DNA from: Pusillimonas sp. UBA3987
GTDB taxonomy: Bacteria > Pseudomonadota > Gammaproteobacteria > Burkholderiales > Burkholderiaceae_B
Assembly (NCBI GenBank): GCA_002384935.1
Contig: DGCD01000018.1
Coordinates: 186,001 to 250,000 of the forward strand
Reading direction: 5' to 3'
Length of the DNA stretch: 64,000 nucleotides
The notes below the pieces were generated by a model that searched no databases, was not told where the DNA came from, and worked only from the letters and a program-made list of their open reading frames with translations. The translations under genes were made by a program, and so were the position numbers. Positions 31,084-39,706 of the stretch are shown here, piece after piece (the stretch's first letter is position 1; each line of letters starts with the position of its first letter).

Positions 31084-31935
31084 ATGTCTGAAGTATTGCA
31101 ATCATTGATCACAATCGTTGCTCAGGCAGCCAGCCAAAGTATCGAGTCAACGACAACGCTGGTGCAGGAAGCAACCAATTCGGCAGCGCCTGCGCTTACC
31201 GAGATGGCCGGGGTTGTGCAGGAGCAGCCCGGAATGCTTGAGTTCATCGCACAAAGCGATCTGGTGGGTAAAGCGCTGTTCGTGATTCTGGTGCTCATGT
31301 CGCTCACCAGCTGGTATTTGATATTTGTGAAAACAATTACGAATTGGCGTATTGGCCGTCGTTCCGAGCGTTTCCTGCAGCAATTTTGGGCCGCCAGTTC
31401 ATTGGAGCAGGTGGAAAATGAAATTGCCACGCATGGTGCCAACGAGCCCTTTTCCCATTTGGCCAGTCATGCCATTCATGCACGTAATCATCACGAGAAA
31501 TACGGGGCAGTGCGCTTAGAGGAGAAAGGCTCGACGAATGCATTCGTGACGCGCACTATTCGAAAGGTCATTGATGAGGAAACCGCCAAGCTTGAGAACG
31601 GTCTTACCGTGTTGGCCTCCATTGGTTCCACGGCACCGTTTGTGGGTCTGTTCGGTACGGTATGGGGTGTTTACCATGCCCTTATTGGCATCGGTTTGTC
31701 GGATGGCGTTTCAATCAGCCGCATTGCCGGGCCAGTGGGCGAGGCGCTGGTCATGACTGGTTTGGGTTTGGCAGTGGCTATTCCTGCCGTATTGGCGTAT
31801 AACGCTTTTGTGCGTACTAACCGGGTTTATCTGGCACGCCTGGATGCGTTTGCGCATGACTTGTTCACCTTCCTTACAACGGGGCAGCAGGTTAGCTCGA
31901 AACGGCCGGTGGCTCGCCCCGCCGCCCAGGTTTGA
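31084..31935 (+). CDS. exbB: Biopolymer transport protein ExbB
   Basis: 283-residue MotA/TolQ/ExbB channel protein. It has a long N-terminal periplasmic segment, a first helix near 62-82 and the conserved double-helix block ASIGSTAPFVGLFGTVWGV and VGEALVMTGLGLAVAIPAVLAYN. With ExbD it forms the proton channel that drives TonB. AGGAAG lies just before the ATG; the gene begins eight bases after the tonB stop. Confidence 0.95.
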   Translation: MSEVLQSLITIVAQAASQSIESTTTLVQEATNSAAPALTEMAGVVQEQPGMLEFIAQSDLVGKALFVILVLMSLTSWYLIFVKTITNWRIGRRSERFLQQFWAASSLEQVENEIATHGANEPFSHLASHAIHARNHHEKYGAVRLEEKGSTNAFVTRTIRKVIDEETAKLENGLTVLASIGSTAPFVGLFGTVWGVYHALIGIGLSDGVSISRIAGPVGEALVMTGLGLAVAIPAVLAYNAFVRTNRVYLARLDAFAHDLFTFLTTGQQVSSKRPVARPAAQV

Positions 31936-31962
31936 TTTGCACTTTTAAGTTCAGGACTCGAT

Positions 31963-32415
31963 ATGGCATTCGGCAGTTTCAATAATAGCGGTGGCGGCCA
32001 AACGCAATCGGAAATCAATATGGTGCCGCTGATTGACGTCATGCTTGTGTTGCTGGTTATCTTTATGGTTACCGCGCCGTTGCTTACGCACTCGATACAA
32101 ATCAATGTGCCGCAAGCGTCGTCGGAACCCGTCACCCAGAAGCCCGACATAATCGACCTGGCGGTCGATGGGCAAGGGCAGGTGTTCTGGAACGAAGAGC
32201 CGGTAACCCTTGACGCCTTGCCGGAGTTGCTTGCGCAGCAGGCCGTTCTCGATCCCCAGCCCAATCTGCATATTCGTGCCGACCTTGAAACGCGCTACGA
32301 TGTATTGGCCCAGATCATGGCCGGCGCAAAGCAGGCCGGCATGCAGAAAGTGGGGTTTATTACCCGTCCGGGGGAAAAAGCGCTAGAATCTGCGAATGCG
32401 AGTTCTGGTAATTGA
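31963..32415 (+). CDS. exbD: Biopolymer transport protein ExbD
   Basis: 150-residue partner of ExbB. One N-terminal helix carries the essential aspartate in SEINMVPLIDVMLVLLVIF, followed by a periplasmic domain. Starts 27 bases after exbB. Its last 20 bases overlap the start of a response-regulator gene in another frame, which links the TonB operon to a two-component system. Confidence 0.95.
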   Translation: MAFGSFNNSGGGQTQSEINMVPLIDVMLVLLVIFMVTAPLLTHSIQINVPQASSEPVTQKPDIIDLAVDGQGQVFWNEEPVTLDALPELLAQQAVLDPQPNLHIRADLETRYDVLAQIMAGAKQAGMQKVGFITRPGEKALESANASSGN

Positions 32416-33070
32416 AGACGACACCACTTTGGGTCATGCGCTGCGCGAGTTCCTGGCCGCGCAGGGGTATGCCGTCGATTGGCTTGAGGCCGGTGCGCCG
32501 GCGCTCAAGGCGTTGAAAGAACAAGATTACGACCTGCTTATTCTGGATCTGAACCTGCCCGATATCAGCGGGCTGGATCTGCTCACCCAAATTCGTGCCA
32601 ATGGTCATCAAGAGTCAGTGTTGATTCTGACCGCACGCGATGGTCTTGACGAACGGGTGGCGGGCCTGGATGCCGGGGCGGATGATTACGTTACCAAGCC
32701 GTTCGAGCTCGCCGAACTTGCCGCTCGTGTGCGGGCTTTTGGTCGGCGCCGTGCGGGTCAGGCCCAGCCCACGATTGAAGTGGGCCAACTTTCGTTTGAT
32801 ACGGTGGGGCGTGAGGTACGCATTGATGGTGACCGACTCACTTTGTCGGTGCGGGAACTTTCAGTGCTTGAAATGCTGATGGGGCGTGCTGGCAAGGTCG
32901 TTACCAAGCGTCAAATCGTTAATTCCCTGTCGGCCTGGGATGGTGATTTCAGCGAGAATGCGGTCGAGGTTTATATTTACCGCTTGCGCAAACGTCTGGA
33001 AGGCAAGGGTGTAGGCATCCAGACCATCCGCGGTTTCGGTTATCTGCTAGACCTTGAAAGTGCGGCTTGA
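32396..33070 (+). CDS. OmpR-family response regulator (QseB/TctD-like)
   Basis: 224-residue regulator with phosphoacceptor Asp51 (YDLLILDLNLP), the DDYVTKPFEL segment and a C-terminal winged helix (ENAVEVYIYRLRKRL, IQTIRGFGYLL). The ATG lies 20 bases inside exbD, indicating translational coupling with the TonB operon. The kinase gene begins just before its stop. QseB/TctD-type regulators control motility or tricarboxylate uptake; here the role is unknown. Confidence 0.92.
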   Translation: MRVLVIEDDTTLGHALREFLAAQGYAVDWLEAGAPALKALKEQDYDLLILDLNLPDISGLDLLTQIRANGHQESVLILTARDGLDERVAGLDAGADDYVTKPFELAELAARVRAFGRRRAGQAQPTIEVGQLSFDTVGREVRIDGDRLTLSVRELSVLEMLMGRAGKVVTKRQIVNSLSAWDGDFSENAVEVYIYRLRKRLEGKGVGIQTIRGFGYLLDLESAA

Positions 33071-34166
33071 TTGCAAACCTTTGCGCACCCTGTTTCCCCG
33101 GGGGTCGCTGGCGCGACATTTAATTCTTCGGTTATTGCCACCCGTTATGTTTCTGGTGGCTGTTGACTTGGCCGTTACATGGATTATCACGAGCCGAATT
33201 AACCTGTCGGTTTGGGTGTTGCGGGATATTTTCTGGATTATGCTGGCTGGTCAGTTCATTCTGGTCTTGCTGTTCATCTGGGTCTTGGTCGTGGGAGTCA
33301 AGTCGGGTCTCAGGTCGGTAAACAGGCTGGCTGATGAAATCCAGGAGCGCTCGGCCGATGATTTGTCTCCTTTGAATATCGTCGGGGTCACAACAGAAGC
33401 GGCGCCGGTCGTTGATCACATTAACGACCTGCTGGCGCGCTTGAATGAGGCATCGCAAAGTCAGCGCCGTTTTGTGGGGCATGCCGCACACCAGTTACGA
33501 ACGCCTTTAACCGGTTTGCGCCTTGAGTGCGAACTGATGCTTTCACAACCTTTGCCCGATGATGTGCGTGCTCGGGCTGAGCGTATCAAGGTTGTAACCG
33601 ACCGGATGATTCGTTTGGGTCAACAGCTGCTGGTGTTGGCGCGGGCAGACTCAACAAGGCAGATCAAAGAGGCTTTTCGCCGGCTGGACCTGGCTGATTG
33701 GGTGCGTCAAACAGCGTTGGAGTGGGTCCCGGTTGCGCGGTCATACAAGATTGATTTACAGTTGCACGCGCCGGAGTTTCCGGTATGGGTGGACGCAGAT
33801 CCCTTGTTGCTTGAGGCGTTATTAAGCAATTTGATTGATAACGCATTGCGGTATGGGAAAGGCGCCACCCGGATTGTGCTCCACGTGGGGCAAACGCCAC
33901 CGTCTATGTCGGTGGAAGACAATGGCAGCGGTATTGCGCCGGAGGCCCAGGTGCGCGCTTTCGAGGCGTTTTACCGGGCACCCAAAGTCGATAGCGACGG
34001 TTCGGGCCTGGGTTTGGCTATCGTGCAGGAAATTGCGCAGGCGCACGGTGCAGGCTGGAAGCTGGTGAGTCGTCCTGCGTTTAACGGTACCCGCATTAAT
34101 ATTGTGTTTCCTGGCCCGCGCATTGGCGCCGGGCTGAACCGGGGTGAACCTGTTACCCGGTGTTGA
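33060..34166 (+). CDS. Sensor histidine kinase (QseC/TctE-like)
   Basis: About 368 residues. Two helices near 20-42 and 54-76 are separated by only a short loop, so the periplasmic sensor is minimal. The phosphoacceptor box GHAAHQLRTPLTGLRLE holds His144, and the ATPase domain has LIDNALRYGK, EDNGSGI and GSGLGLAIVQEIA. Start is taken as GTG at 33060, TTG six bases earlier being the alternative; either overlaps the regulator gene. It is cognate to that regulator. Its C-terminal tail ends 12 bases before kup. Confidence 0.9.
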   Translation: MRLDCKPLRTLFPRGSLARHLILRLLPPVMFLVAVDLAVTWIITSRINLSVWVLRDIFWIMLAGQFILVLLFIWVLVVGVKSGLRSVNRLADEIQERSADDLSPLNIVGVTTEAAPVVDHINDLLARLNEASQSQRRFVGHAAHQLRTPLTGLRLECELMLSQPLPDDVRARAERIKVVTDRMIRLGQQLLVLARADSTRQIKEAFRRLDLADWVRQTALEWVPVARSYKIDLQLHAPEFPVWVDADPLLLEALLSNLIDNALRYGKGATRIVLHVGQTPPSMSVEDNGSGIAPEAQVRAFEAFYRAPKVDSDGSGLGLAIVQEIAQAHGAGWKLVSRPAFNGTRINIVFPGPRIGAGLNRGEPVTRC

Positions 34167-34178
34167 ACAAGGTCTTTT

Positions 34179-36077
34179 ATGTCAAATCATTCGGTGCCGG
34201 AGGGTGGCCAAACAGGCGCTACGGCTCGTTCAACGTTGGTTGTGGGTGCGCTGGGGGTGGTATACGGCGATATTGGCACCAGCCCGCTTTACACAGTTCG
34301 CGCGGCGTTGTCCCAGTTCGGTACATACAGTGCAGAAGAGGTCTTCGGCGTTCTTTCCCTTTTGTTCTGGCTGTTAATGATCGTGGTGTCTCTTAAGTAC
34401 GTCACCCTCATGTTAAGGGCAGATAACAAAGGTGAAGGAGGAACGCTCTCGCTAATGGAGCTGGCCGGCCGGGGTGTTTCTGGTCGCAAGCGCTGGGTTA
34501 TTACCGTGCTGGGATTAATCGGCGCCTGTTTGTTCTATGGCGATAGCGTGATTACACCGGCTATTTCGGTCTTGTCTGCGGTTGAAGGCGTCAGTGTCGT
34601 TTCCCATACCCTCGATGAATGGGTTGTCCCTATTGCCGCCGGACTTATTATTGCTTTGTTCCTGTTACAGCGCCATGGAACAGGCGCCATTGGCAAGTTT
34701 TTCGGGCCGATTATGCTGGTTTGGTTTACCGTCATTGGCGGATTGGGGGCATGGCGCATTTTCCAGACCCCGGAGATCCTGCAGGCGCTGAATCCAATAT
34801 GGGCGTTTCACCTTATCGACGATGCCCCAGTGAGCACATATCTTCTACTGGGCGCGGTCGTGCTGGCGCTCACCGGTTCGGAAACCCTGTACGCTGACAT
34901 GGGCCATTATGGGCGCAGAGCCATCCGACGGGCGTGGTTCGGCATTGTATTGCCGGGCTTATTGTTGTGCTATTTCGGGCAGGGCGCGCTCCTTATCGCC
35001 GACCCCACGACCTTGCGTAATCCGTTCTTTCTCATGGCGCCGTCATGGGGGCTGATCCCCCTGGTTATTTTGGCCACTATTGCCACTGTTATTGCTTCGC
35101 AAGCCGTTATTTCCGGTGCCTTTTCGGTTACGCGTCAGGCGGTGCAGCTTGGGTTCTGGCCGCGTATGGATATTCTTCATACTTCCGCCAAGGAAGAAGG
35201 ACAAATTTTTCTCCCGCGGGTGAATCAGGCCTTGTTTGTGGGGGTCATGATTCTGGTTTGGGGATTCCAGTCGTCAGCCAATCTGGCCAGCGCCTATGGT
35301 TTTGCCGTAACGGCCACCATGCTCATGACAACCATGCTGGCATTTGTTGTTCTTCCACGCGGCAGTACCGGTTTGCGTCGGGTGGGCTGGTTTGTGTTGA
35401 TTACGCTCTTTTTATTGATCGATATTCTGTTGTTTACGTCGAACACGCAAAAAATTGCCGATGGGGGCTGGCTGCCTTTTTCCATTGCGATTGTGTTGCT
35501 TGTTTTAATGTTGACCTGGAAAACAGGGCGCGATCAGATTCATCACACTTTGGCCGACGGGCAGCAACCGCTGAAGCAGTTCATGCAGGGGCTTGAGGAA
35601 TATCCGCCCAATCGCGTTTCAGGCACGGCTGTATTCATGAGTATGATTGCAAATACAGTGCCTCCCGCGCTGCTGCATAATCTGAAGCACAACAAAGTAC
35701 TGCATGAGCACGTGTTGTTCGTCACGGTTGACGTGGCCGATGTACCTTATGTTTCGTATACCGAACGTTACCAGCTTGACCGAACCAGTCGTTCGTCTTG
35801 GCAAATCATGGCGAACTGGGGATTCAAACAGGAACCGAACGTGCCGCAGTTGTTAGAGCAGGTTGCGCAGGAGCATCCTGAAATCCAGCTTGAGGCAATG
35901 CAAACGTCTTATTTCCTGTCGCGCCAGAGCATTATTGTGGTGCGTAAAATTGCATGGCATCAGCGATGGCGTCGCCTGCTTTTTGCATTCATGGCACGCA
36001 ACGCTTCCAGAAGTACTCGATTCTATAAAATTCCGCCCAATAAGGTGGTGGAGATGGGGATGCAACTCGAGCTTTAG
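34179..36077 (+). CDS. kup: Potassium transporter Kup
   Basis: 632-residue low-affinity K+/H+ symporter of the inner membrane. The family N-terminus LGVVYGDIGTSPLYT is present, followed by about twelve helices with LSLMELAGRG and GSETLYADMGHYG, and a cytoplasmic C-terminal domain of about 170 residues. Length fits Kup. AAGG lies seven bases before the ATG. It begins 12 bases after a kinase gene and may be cotranscribed with it. Potassium uptake also fits the Mrp antiporter cluster downstream. Confidence 0.95.
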   Translation: MSNHSVPEGGQTGATARSTLVVGALGVVYGDIGTSPLYTVRAALSQFGTYSAEEVFGVLSLLFWLLMIVVSLKYVTLMLRADNKGEGGTLSLMELAGRGVSGRKRWVITVLGLIGACLFYGDSVITPAISVLSAVEGVSVVSHTLDEWVVPIAAGLIIALFLLQRHGTGAIGKFFGPIMLVWFTVIGGLGAWRIFQTPEILQALNPIWAFHLIDDAPVSTYLLLGAVVLALTGSETLYADMGHYGRRAIRRAWFGIVLPGLLLCYFGQGALLIADPTTLRNPFFLMAPSWGLIPLVILATIATVIASQAVISGAFSVTRQAVQLGFWPRMDILHTSAKEEGQIFLPRVNQALFVGVMILVWGFQSSANLASAYGFAVTATMLMTTMLAFVVLPRGSTGLRRVGWFVLITLFLLIDILLFTSNTQKIADGGWLPFSIAIVLLVLMLTWKTGRDQIHHTLADGQQPLKQFMQGLEEYPPNRVSGTAVFMSMIANTVPPALLHNLKHNKVLHEHVLFVTVDVADVPYVSYTERYQLDRTSRSSWQIMANWGFKQEPNVPQLLEQVAQEHPEIQLEAMQTSYFLSRQSIIVVRKIAWHQRWRRLLFAFMARNASRSTRFYKIPPNKVVEMGMQLEL

Positions 36078-36108
36078 CACGATTTGCCTCATAACTTGAG
36101 TCGAATAC

Positions 36109-36135
36109 GCGATTCCGGCGGGGCGCCGGAATCGC
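36109..36135. other. Hairpin between kup and the secreted-protein gene
   Basis: An 11-base perfect stem gcgattccggc/gccggaatcgc with a 5-base loop. No T tract follows on either strand, so it is not a classical terminator, but its position between convergent genes fits a termination or RNA-stabilising role. Confidence 0.5.
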
Positions 36136-36149
36136 GAAAATACCTGTAA

Positions 36150-36536
36150 TTATTGTGTGGCTGGAACCGTAATGGTTGTTTCCCGCAAGATGCCGCCTTC
36201 TTCAACACTGCCCATTGTGCGCGTGTTCTGGCCAGACATTTGCATCATGCACTCATCACGCTGGTTTGCAGGCAGTGATGCGCACCGACCGGTTTTGTTG
36301 CTGTCGTAATTCATGCCATTGTTGTTTTTCAGATTGCCTTGTCGCGTAGCCTGTAATGCAGCGCCAGCTTCACGTTTGCAAGCTTGCATATCGACGGTTG
36401 GGCTAAGTTGTTCGCACTGGCGCAATTCCTGCTGGTAGCGTTGCTCTGGCGTTTGGGTTTGCGCGTTGGCGCCAGCCAGTGAAAAAACACCGCTTAATGC
36501 CAAAGTTAAGATACCAATTCGTTTTGTGCTTGTCAT
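36150..36536 (-). CDS. Secreted protein of unknown function
   Basis: 128 residues with a signal peptide (1-25, ending ANA). The mature part has four cysteines (REC-type pattern LRQCEQ, QACKRE, RCASLP, DECMMQ), spaced so that two disulfide pairs are possible, a Gln/Asn-rich middle and no recognised domain. GGAGG stands before the ATG. It is convergent with kup and upstream of nothing in its own direction, so it is monocistronic. Not recognised. Confidence 0.75.
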   Translation of the reverse strand: MTSTKRIGILTLALSGVFSLAGANAQTQTPEQRYQQELRQCEQLSPTVDMQACKREAGAALQATRQGNLKNNNGMNYDSNKTGRCASLPANQRDECMMQMSGQNTRTMGSVEEGGILRETTITVPATQ

Positions 36537-36620
36537 TGTTCCCTCCGTTAAGGATGAATTACACGCTTTTATATTGGCACAAACCCTAGTTCTACACCAC
36601 CCCAGAAGTAAGGAAAAGTT

Positions 36621-36968
36621 TCAATCGGTGTCGACCACATCGTGGCTGTCGTTCGATAAAGGCTGGCGTGGATCGCGGCGTAGCCCGGCCTGCATAAGCA
36701 AAATTGCGGTAATGGGTGATGTCACAAACAGAAAGAAAGTGATGAGCAGTTCATGGATTACCACTCGTTCAAGCAGGGCGCTGGAAACAAGCGCCGACGA
36801 CAGTAATACCAGGGTCACACCCAATGTATTGCCCAGCGTAGGGGCGTGCATGCGCGAATAAAATCGCTTGAAACGCAACAGACCCAGCGAGCCGGTCAGT
36901 GTCAGGATACCACTGATAATTAACATGAGCGTGGCCGGAATTGAGGCCCAGAGTGGCAAACTGTTCAT
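36621..36968 (-). CDS. Monovalent cation/H+ antiporter subunit G (MrpG/PhaG)
   Basis: 115-residue small subunit of the Mrp/Pha complex with about three helices. The family core LTGSLGLLRFKRFYSRMHAPTLGNTLG is present. Last gene of the operon; its start overlaps the stop of subunit F by four bases. The complex exchanges Na+ or K+ for protons; in proteobacteria the Pha type is linked to potassium and alkaline adaptation. The cation is not determinable here. Confidence 0.9.
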   Translation of the reverse strand: MNSLPLWASIPATLMLIISGILTLTGSLGLLRFKRFYSRMHAPTLGNTLGVTLVLLSSALVSSALLERVVIHELLITFFLFVTSPITAILLMQAGLRRDPRQPLSNDSHDVVDTD

Positions 36969-37249
36969 GGTTGGATGACCTCGCCTTTAAACAGGAATTT
37001 GGCCATCACCGATGAGCTGATAAAACCGAACAAAGCCATGAGAAGGGCAATATCGAAATAGACGCTGGTGGCGAAATTCACCCCCAGCACCAATACGATG
37101 CAAATACCGTTGATATACATGGTGTCAACGGCCAGGACGCGATCCTGGGGTGTCGGGCCTAACAAGAGCCGGATGGTTGCGCAGGTGAAGGCAAGGGCGA
37201 AACAAAACAGGGCGAAAGTGCCTGCCCAAATGAGAACGGTATCCATCAT
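36965..37249 (-). CDS. Monovalent cation/H+ antiporter subunit F (MrpF/PhaF)
   Basis: 94-residue three-helix subunit. It has RLLLGPTPQDRVLAVDTMYIN, the characteristic F-subunit segment with the conserved Pro and Asp, after the first helix. Overlaps subunits E and G by four bases each (ATGA-type), so stoichiometric synthesis is likely. Confidence 0.9.
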   Translation of the reverse strand: MMDTVLIWAGTFALFCFALAFTCATIRLLLGPTPQDRVLAVDTMYINGICIVLVLGVNFATSVYFDIALLMALFGFISSSVMAKFLFKGEVIQP

Positions 37250-37731
37250 TCGAAAATCTCCATCAGCGGACGTTCATAGCGGTTTTTAACAAGTTCAATC
37301 CAGCCCTGGGCGTCCTCCAGGTCGAGTACATGCAGCGTCATGACGCCGCTTTTTTCTGAGTATCCGGACCAGACCGTACCGGGTGTATACGTTAGGATGC
37401 AGGCGAGCGCCGCCAGGCCATGCGGGTCTTTGAGCTCGAGCGGAATACGGATAAAGCCGGCGGTGTGATTATGCGGCTTGAACCAGATTGTCTTGAAGAC
37501 GGCAACGTTCGACTTTGTGATGTCGACCAGCACTTTCAAGAACAGGCTGATCATGACAAGCGGCTTTTTGGGTTGAGAGCGTAAGGGGCGCAAGGCCATG
37601 GCCGCCCAGGCAAGCAACAGCGACAGCAGCGCGCCCAATACAACCTGGGACCACGCCAGGGTTTGGTTCAGCAGCAACCAAAGCATCGTCAGCAAGGCGG
37701 GCAGCATCAGCCAGTTAATGATTCTTCTCAT
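37246..37731 (-). CDS. Monovalent cation/H+ antiporter subunit E (MrpE/PhaE)
   Basis: 161-residue subunit. Two to three N-terminal helices are followed by a cytoplasmic domain with LTYTPGTVWSGYSEKSGVMTLHVLD, where the TPGT motif is typical of subunit E. Positioned between D and F with four-base overlaps. It supports assembly of the antiporter; the biochemical role is not settled in the family. Confidence 0.9.
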   Translation of the reverse strand: MRRIINWLMLPALLTMLWLLLNQTLAWSQVVLGALLSLLLAWAAMALRPLRSQPKKPLVMISLFLKVLVDITKSNVAVFKTIWFKPHNHTAGFIRIPLELKDPHGLAALACILTYTPGTVWSGYSEKSGVMTLHVLDLEDAQGWIELVKNRYERPLMEIFE

Positions 37732-39365
37732 GATCCGCCTCCATTACCCAGTTTTCTTACCGGGTCATGCGACAGCACAGCATCGATATAGGTTTCCGGG
37801 TTGTCTAGCGAGATTGCCGTTTCATTCATGAAATCGAGCACGGGTCCTGCCCAGATGGCCAGCGCAATACCGGCGAAAACCAGGGCGGCTACCGGTGCAG
37901 CCTCGCTCACACGCAAACGGGGCGTGACCGTTTCATTGGCCCAGAAAAGCCGGATCCCTGTGCGCGCCAAAGCCAGAATGGATGCCAGGCTGGCAAACAG
38001 GACTGTCCCGACCAGGAACCAGGCTGCCATTGAAGGCATGGTTTCCGATGTTTGGAAGGCGGCTGACAGTAAAGAAAACTTGGCGACAAAGCCCGATAGG
38101 GGAGGCAGGCCTGCGATTAGAATGGCGCTGGCGATAAAACTCAGGCCCAGAAATGCCATGGCTGCGGGGATGGCGACACCGACAACCGTGTCGGTACGTT
38201 CAGACAGGCTGGAGTCGGGGTCGTCGAGGTCGAATGCCTCCATACTCACCGCAAGAATATCGGCACCCACGCTGCGGGTGCGCTCGACCATTTCAAGCAG
38301 CAGGAAGAATGCCGCCGTTGCAACGACGGAACTGAGCAGGTAGAACAAAGCCGGCCCGGTCATAGCCACGCCCGGCATCCCCAGTGCCGATAGCAAGGTG
38401 CCTGCGGAAATGATGACGCAATAGGATGCAACCCGTTCGGCATGGTAGGCCGCAAGAATGCCGATGGTGCCGAATATCAGCGTAGCCAGGCCCACCGGGT
38501 ACATCCATTCACCACCAAACGCGGCCGGGGCGCCGGTGGGTTGCAGCAAAGAACCCAGGCGCAACAAGGCATAAATGCCGACTTTGGTCATGATGCAGAA
38601 AACCGCTGCAACGGGTGGGCAGGCATTTGCGTAGGCTGAAGCCAGCCAGAAATTTAGGGGCCAGGCAGCCGCCTTGATAAGAAAGGCAACACCCAGGATG
38701 GCGGCGGCCGTTTCAAACAGGCGCCGATCTCCCGCCTGGAGTTCGCCGGCCCGGATGGCCAGGTCAGCCATGTTCAGGGTGCCGGTGACACCGTAAATCA
38801 GGGCGATGGCCACCAGCAGCAACAGAGAAGCAACCAGGTTTACGGCAATGTAATGCAGGCCCGACGTGACCCGCATTTCCCCGGAACCGTGCAGCATTAG
38901 GCCATACGAGGCGGCCAGCATGACTTCGAAGAAAACAAACAGGTTGAACAGGTCGCCGGTTAGAAACGCGCCGTTCAGGCCCATCAGCAAAAACTGAAAG
39001 AGCGGCAGAAAATGCACCCCGGCACGATCCCAGCGCGCGGTGGAGTACATGAGAACAGTTAACCCCAAAAAGGCCGTTAACGTTAGCATGACGGCCGCCA
39101 GGCGGTCTGCCACCGCGACAATACCAAATGGCGCAGGCCAGTCTCCCAGCAAATATACGGCGACCTGGTAGGGCCACAACTCGGGCTCGTAACCCGATGT
39201 GATGAATAAAAGTTGAATGGCGACAATCAATTGCAGCACGAGCGAAGCAAATGACAGCGCCAGCCGGAAATGGCGATGCGTGTCTTTGATGACAATAAGC
39301 ATGCCCCCTGCAATCAGGGGGATGACAACCGGCAGAATAGGAAAGTGGGCCAGCAAGACGTTCAC
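37728..39365 (-). CDS. Monovalent cation/H+ antiporter subunit D (MrpD/PhaD)
   Basis: 545-residue NuoM/NuoN-like proton channel subunit with about fourteen helices. Conserved charged residues sit in FVFFEVMLAASYGLML (glutamate) and LIKAAAWPLNFWLASAYANA (lysine), and PPLSGFVAKFSLL marks the C-terminal half, all as in complex I antiporter-like subunits. It overlaps subunits C and E by four bases. Confidence 0.92.
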   Translation of the reverse strand: MNVLLAHFPILPVVIPLIAGGMLIVIKDTHRHFRLALSFASLVLQLIVAIQLLFITSGYEPELWPYQVAVYLLGDWPAPFGIVAVADRLAAVMLTLTAFLGLTVLMYSTARWDRAGVHFLPLFQFLLMGLNGAFLTGDLFNLFVFFEVMLAASYGLMLHGSGEMRVTSGLHYIAVNLVASLLLLVAIALIYGVTGTLNMADLAIRAGELQAGDRRLFETAAAILGVAFLIKAAAWPLNFWLASAYANACPPVAAVFCIMTKVGIYALLRLGSLLQPTGAPAAFGGEWMYPVGLATLIFGTIGILAAYHAERVASYCVIISAGTLLSALGMPGVAMTGPALFYLLSSVVATAAFFLLLEMVERTRSVGADILAVSMEAFDLDDPDSSLSERTDTVVGVAIPAAMAFLGLSFIASAILIAGLPPLSGFVAKFSLLSAAFQTSETMPSMAAWFLVGTVLFASLASILALARTGIRLFWANETVTPRLRVSEAAPVAALVFAGIALAIWAGPVLDFMNETAISLDNPETYIDAVLSHDPVRKLGNGGGS

Positions 39366-39706
39366 AGATCCGCCTCCCGCCCGTCTACGTGGTCATTTCC
39401 GGCCAGGCCACGTGATGCCAGCAAAACCACCAGGAACAATGCGGTGGTTGCGAAACTGATGACAATGGCCGTGAGTACCAATGCCTGTGGCACCGGGTCG
39501 GCGTAAAGCGCCGGGTCTAAACCTTTTGCTTGGTCGATGACCGGTGGTGCGCCGATGGTAAGGCGCCCCATGGAAAAAATGAACAAATTAACGGCGTACG
39601 AAAGTAACGTTAGCCCCATGATGACCTGAAAAGTACGGGGGCGCAGAATCAACCAAACGCCTGAACCGGTCAGGACGCCGATTGCCAGTGCTAGAACGAT
39701 TTCCAT
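39362..39706 (-). CDS. Monovalent cation/H+ antiporter subunit C (MrpC/PhaC)
   Basis: 114-residue NuoK-like subunit with three helices. VWLILRPRTFQVIMGLTLLSYAVNLFIF and DPVPQALVLTAIVISFA match the family, including the acidic residue in the loop. The start shares one base with the stop of the fused A/B gene. Confidence 0.92.
   Translation of the reverse strand: MEIVLALAIGVLTGSGVWLILRPRTFQVIMGLTLLSYAVNLFIFSMGRLTIGAPPVIDQAKGLDPALYADPVPQALVLTAIVISFATTALFLVVLLASRGLAGNDHVDGREADL

Noticed and set aside
36109..36135. Classical terminator after kup
   Set aside because: The stem is perfect but no T tract follows on either strand, so it is listed only as a hairpin.
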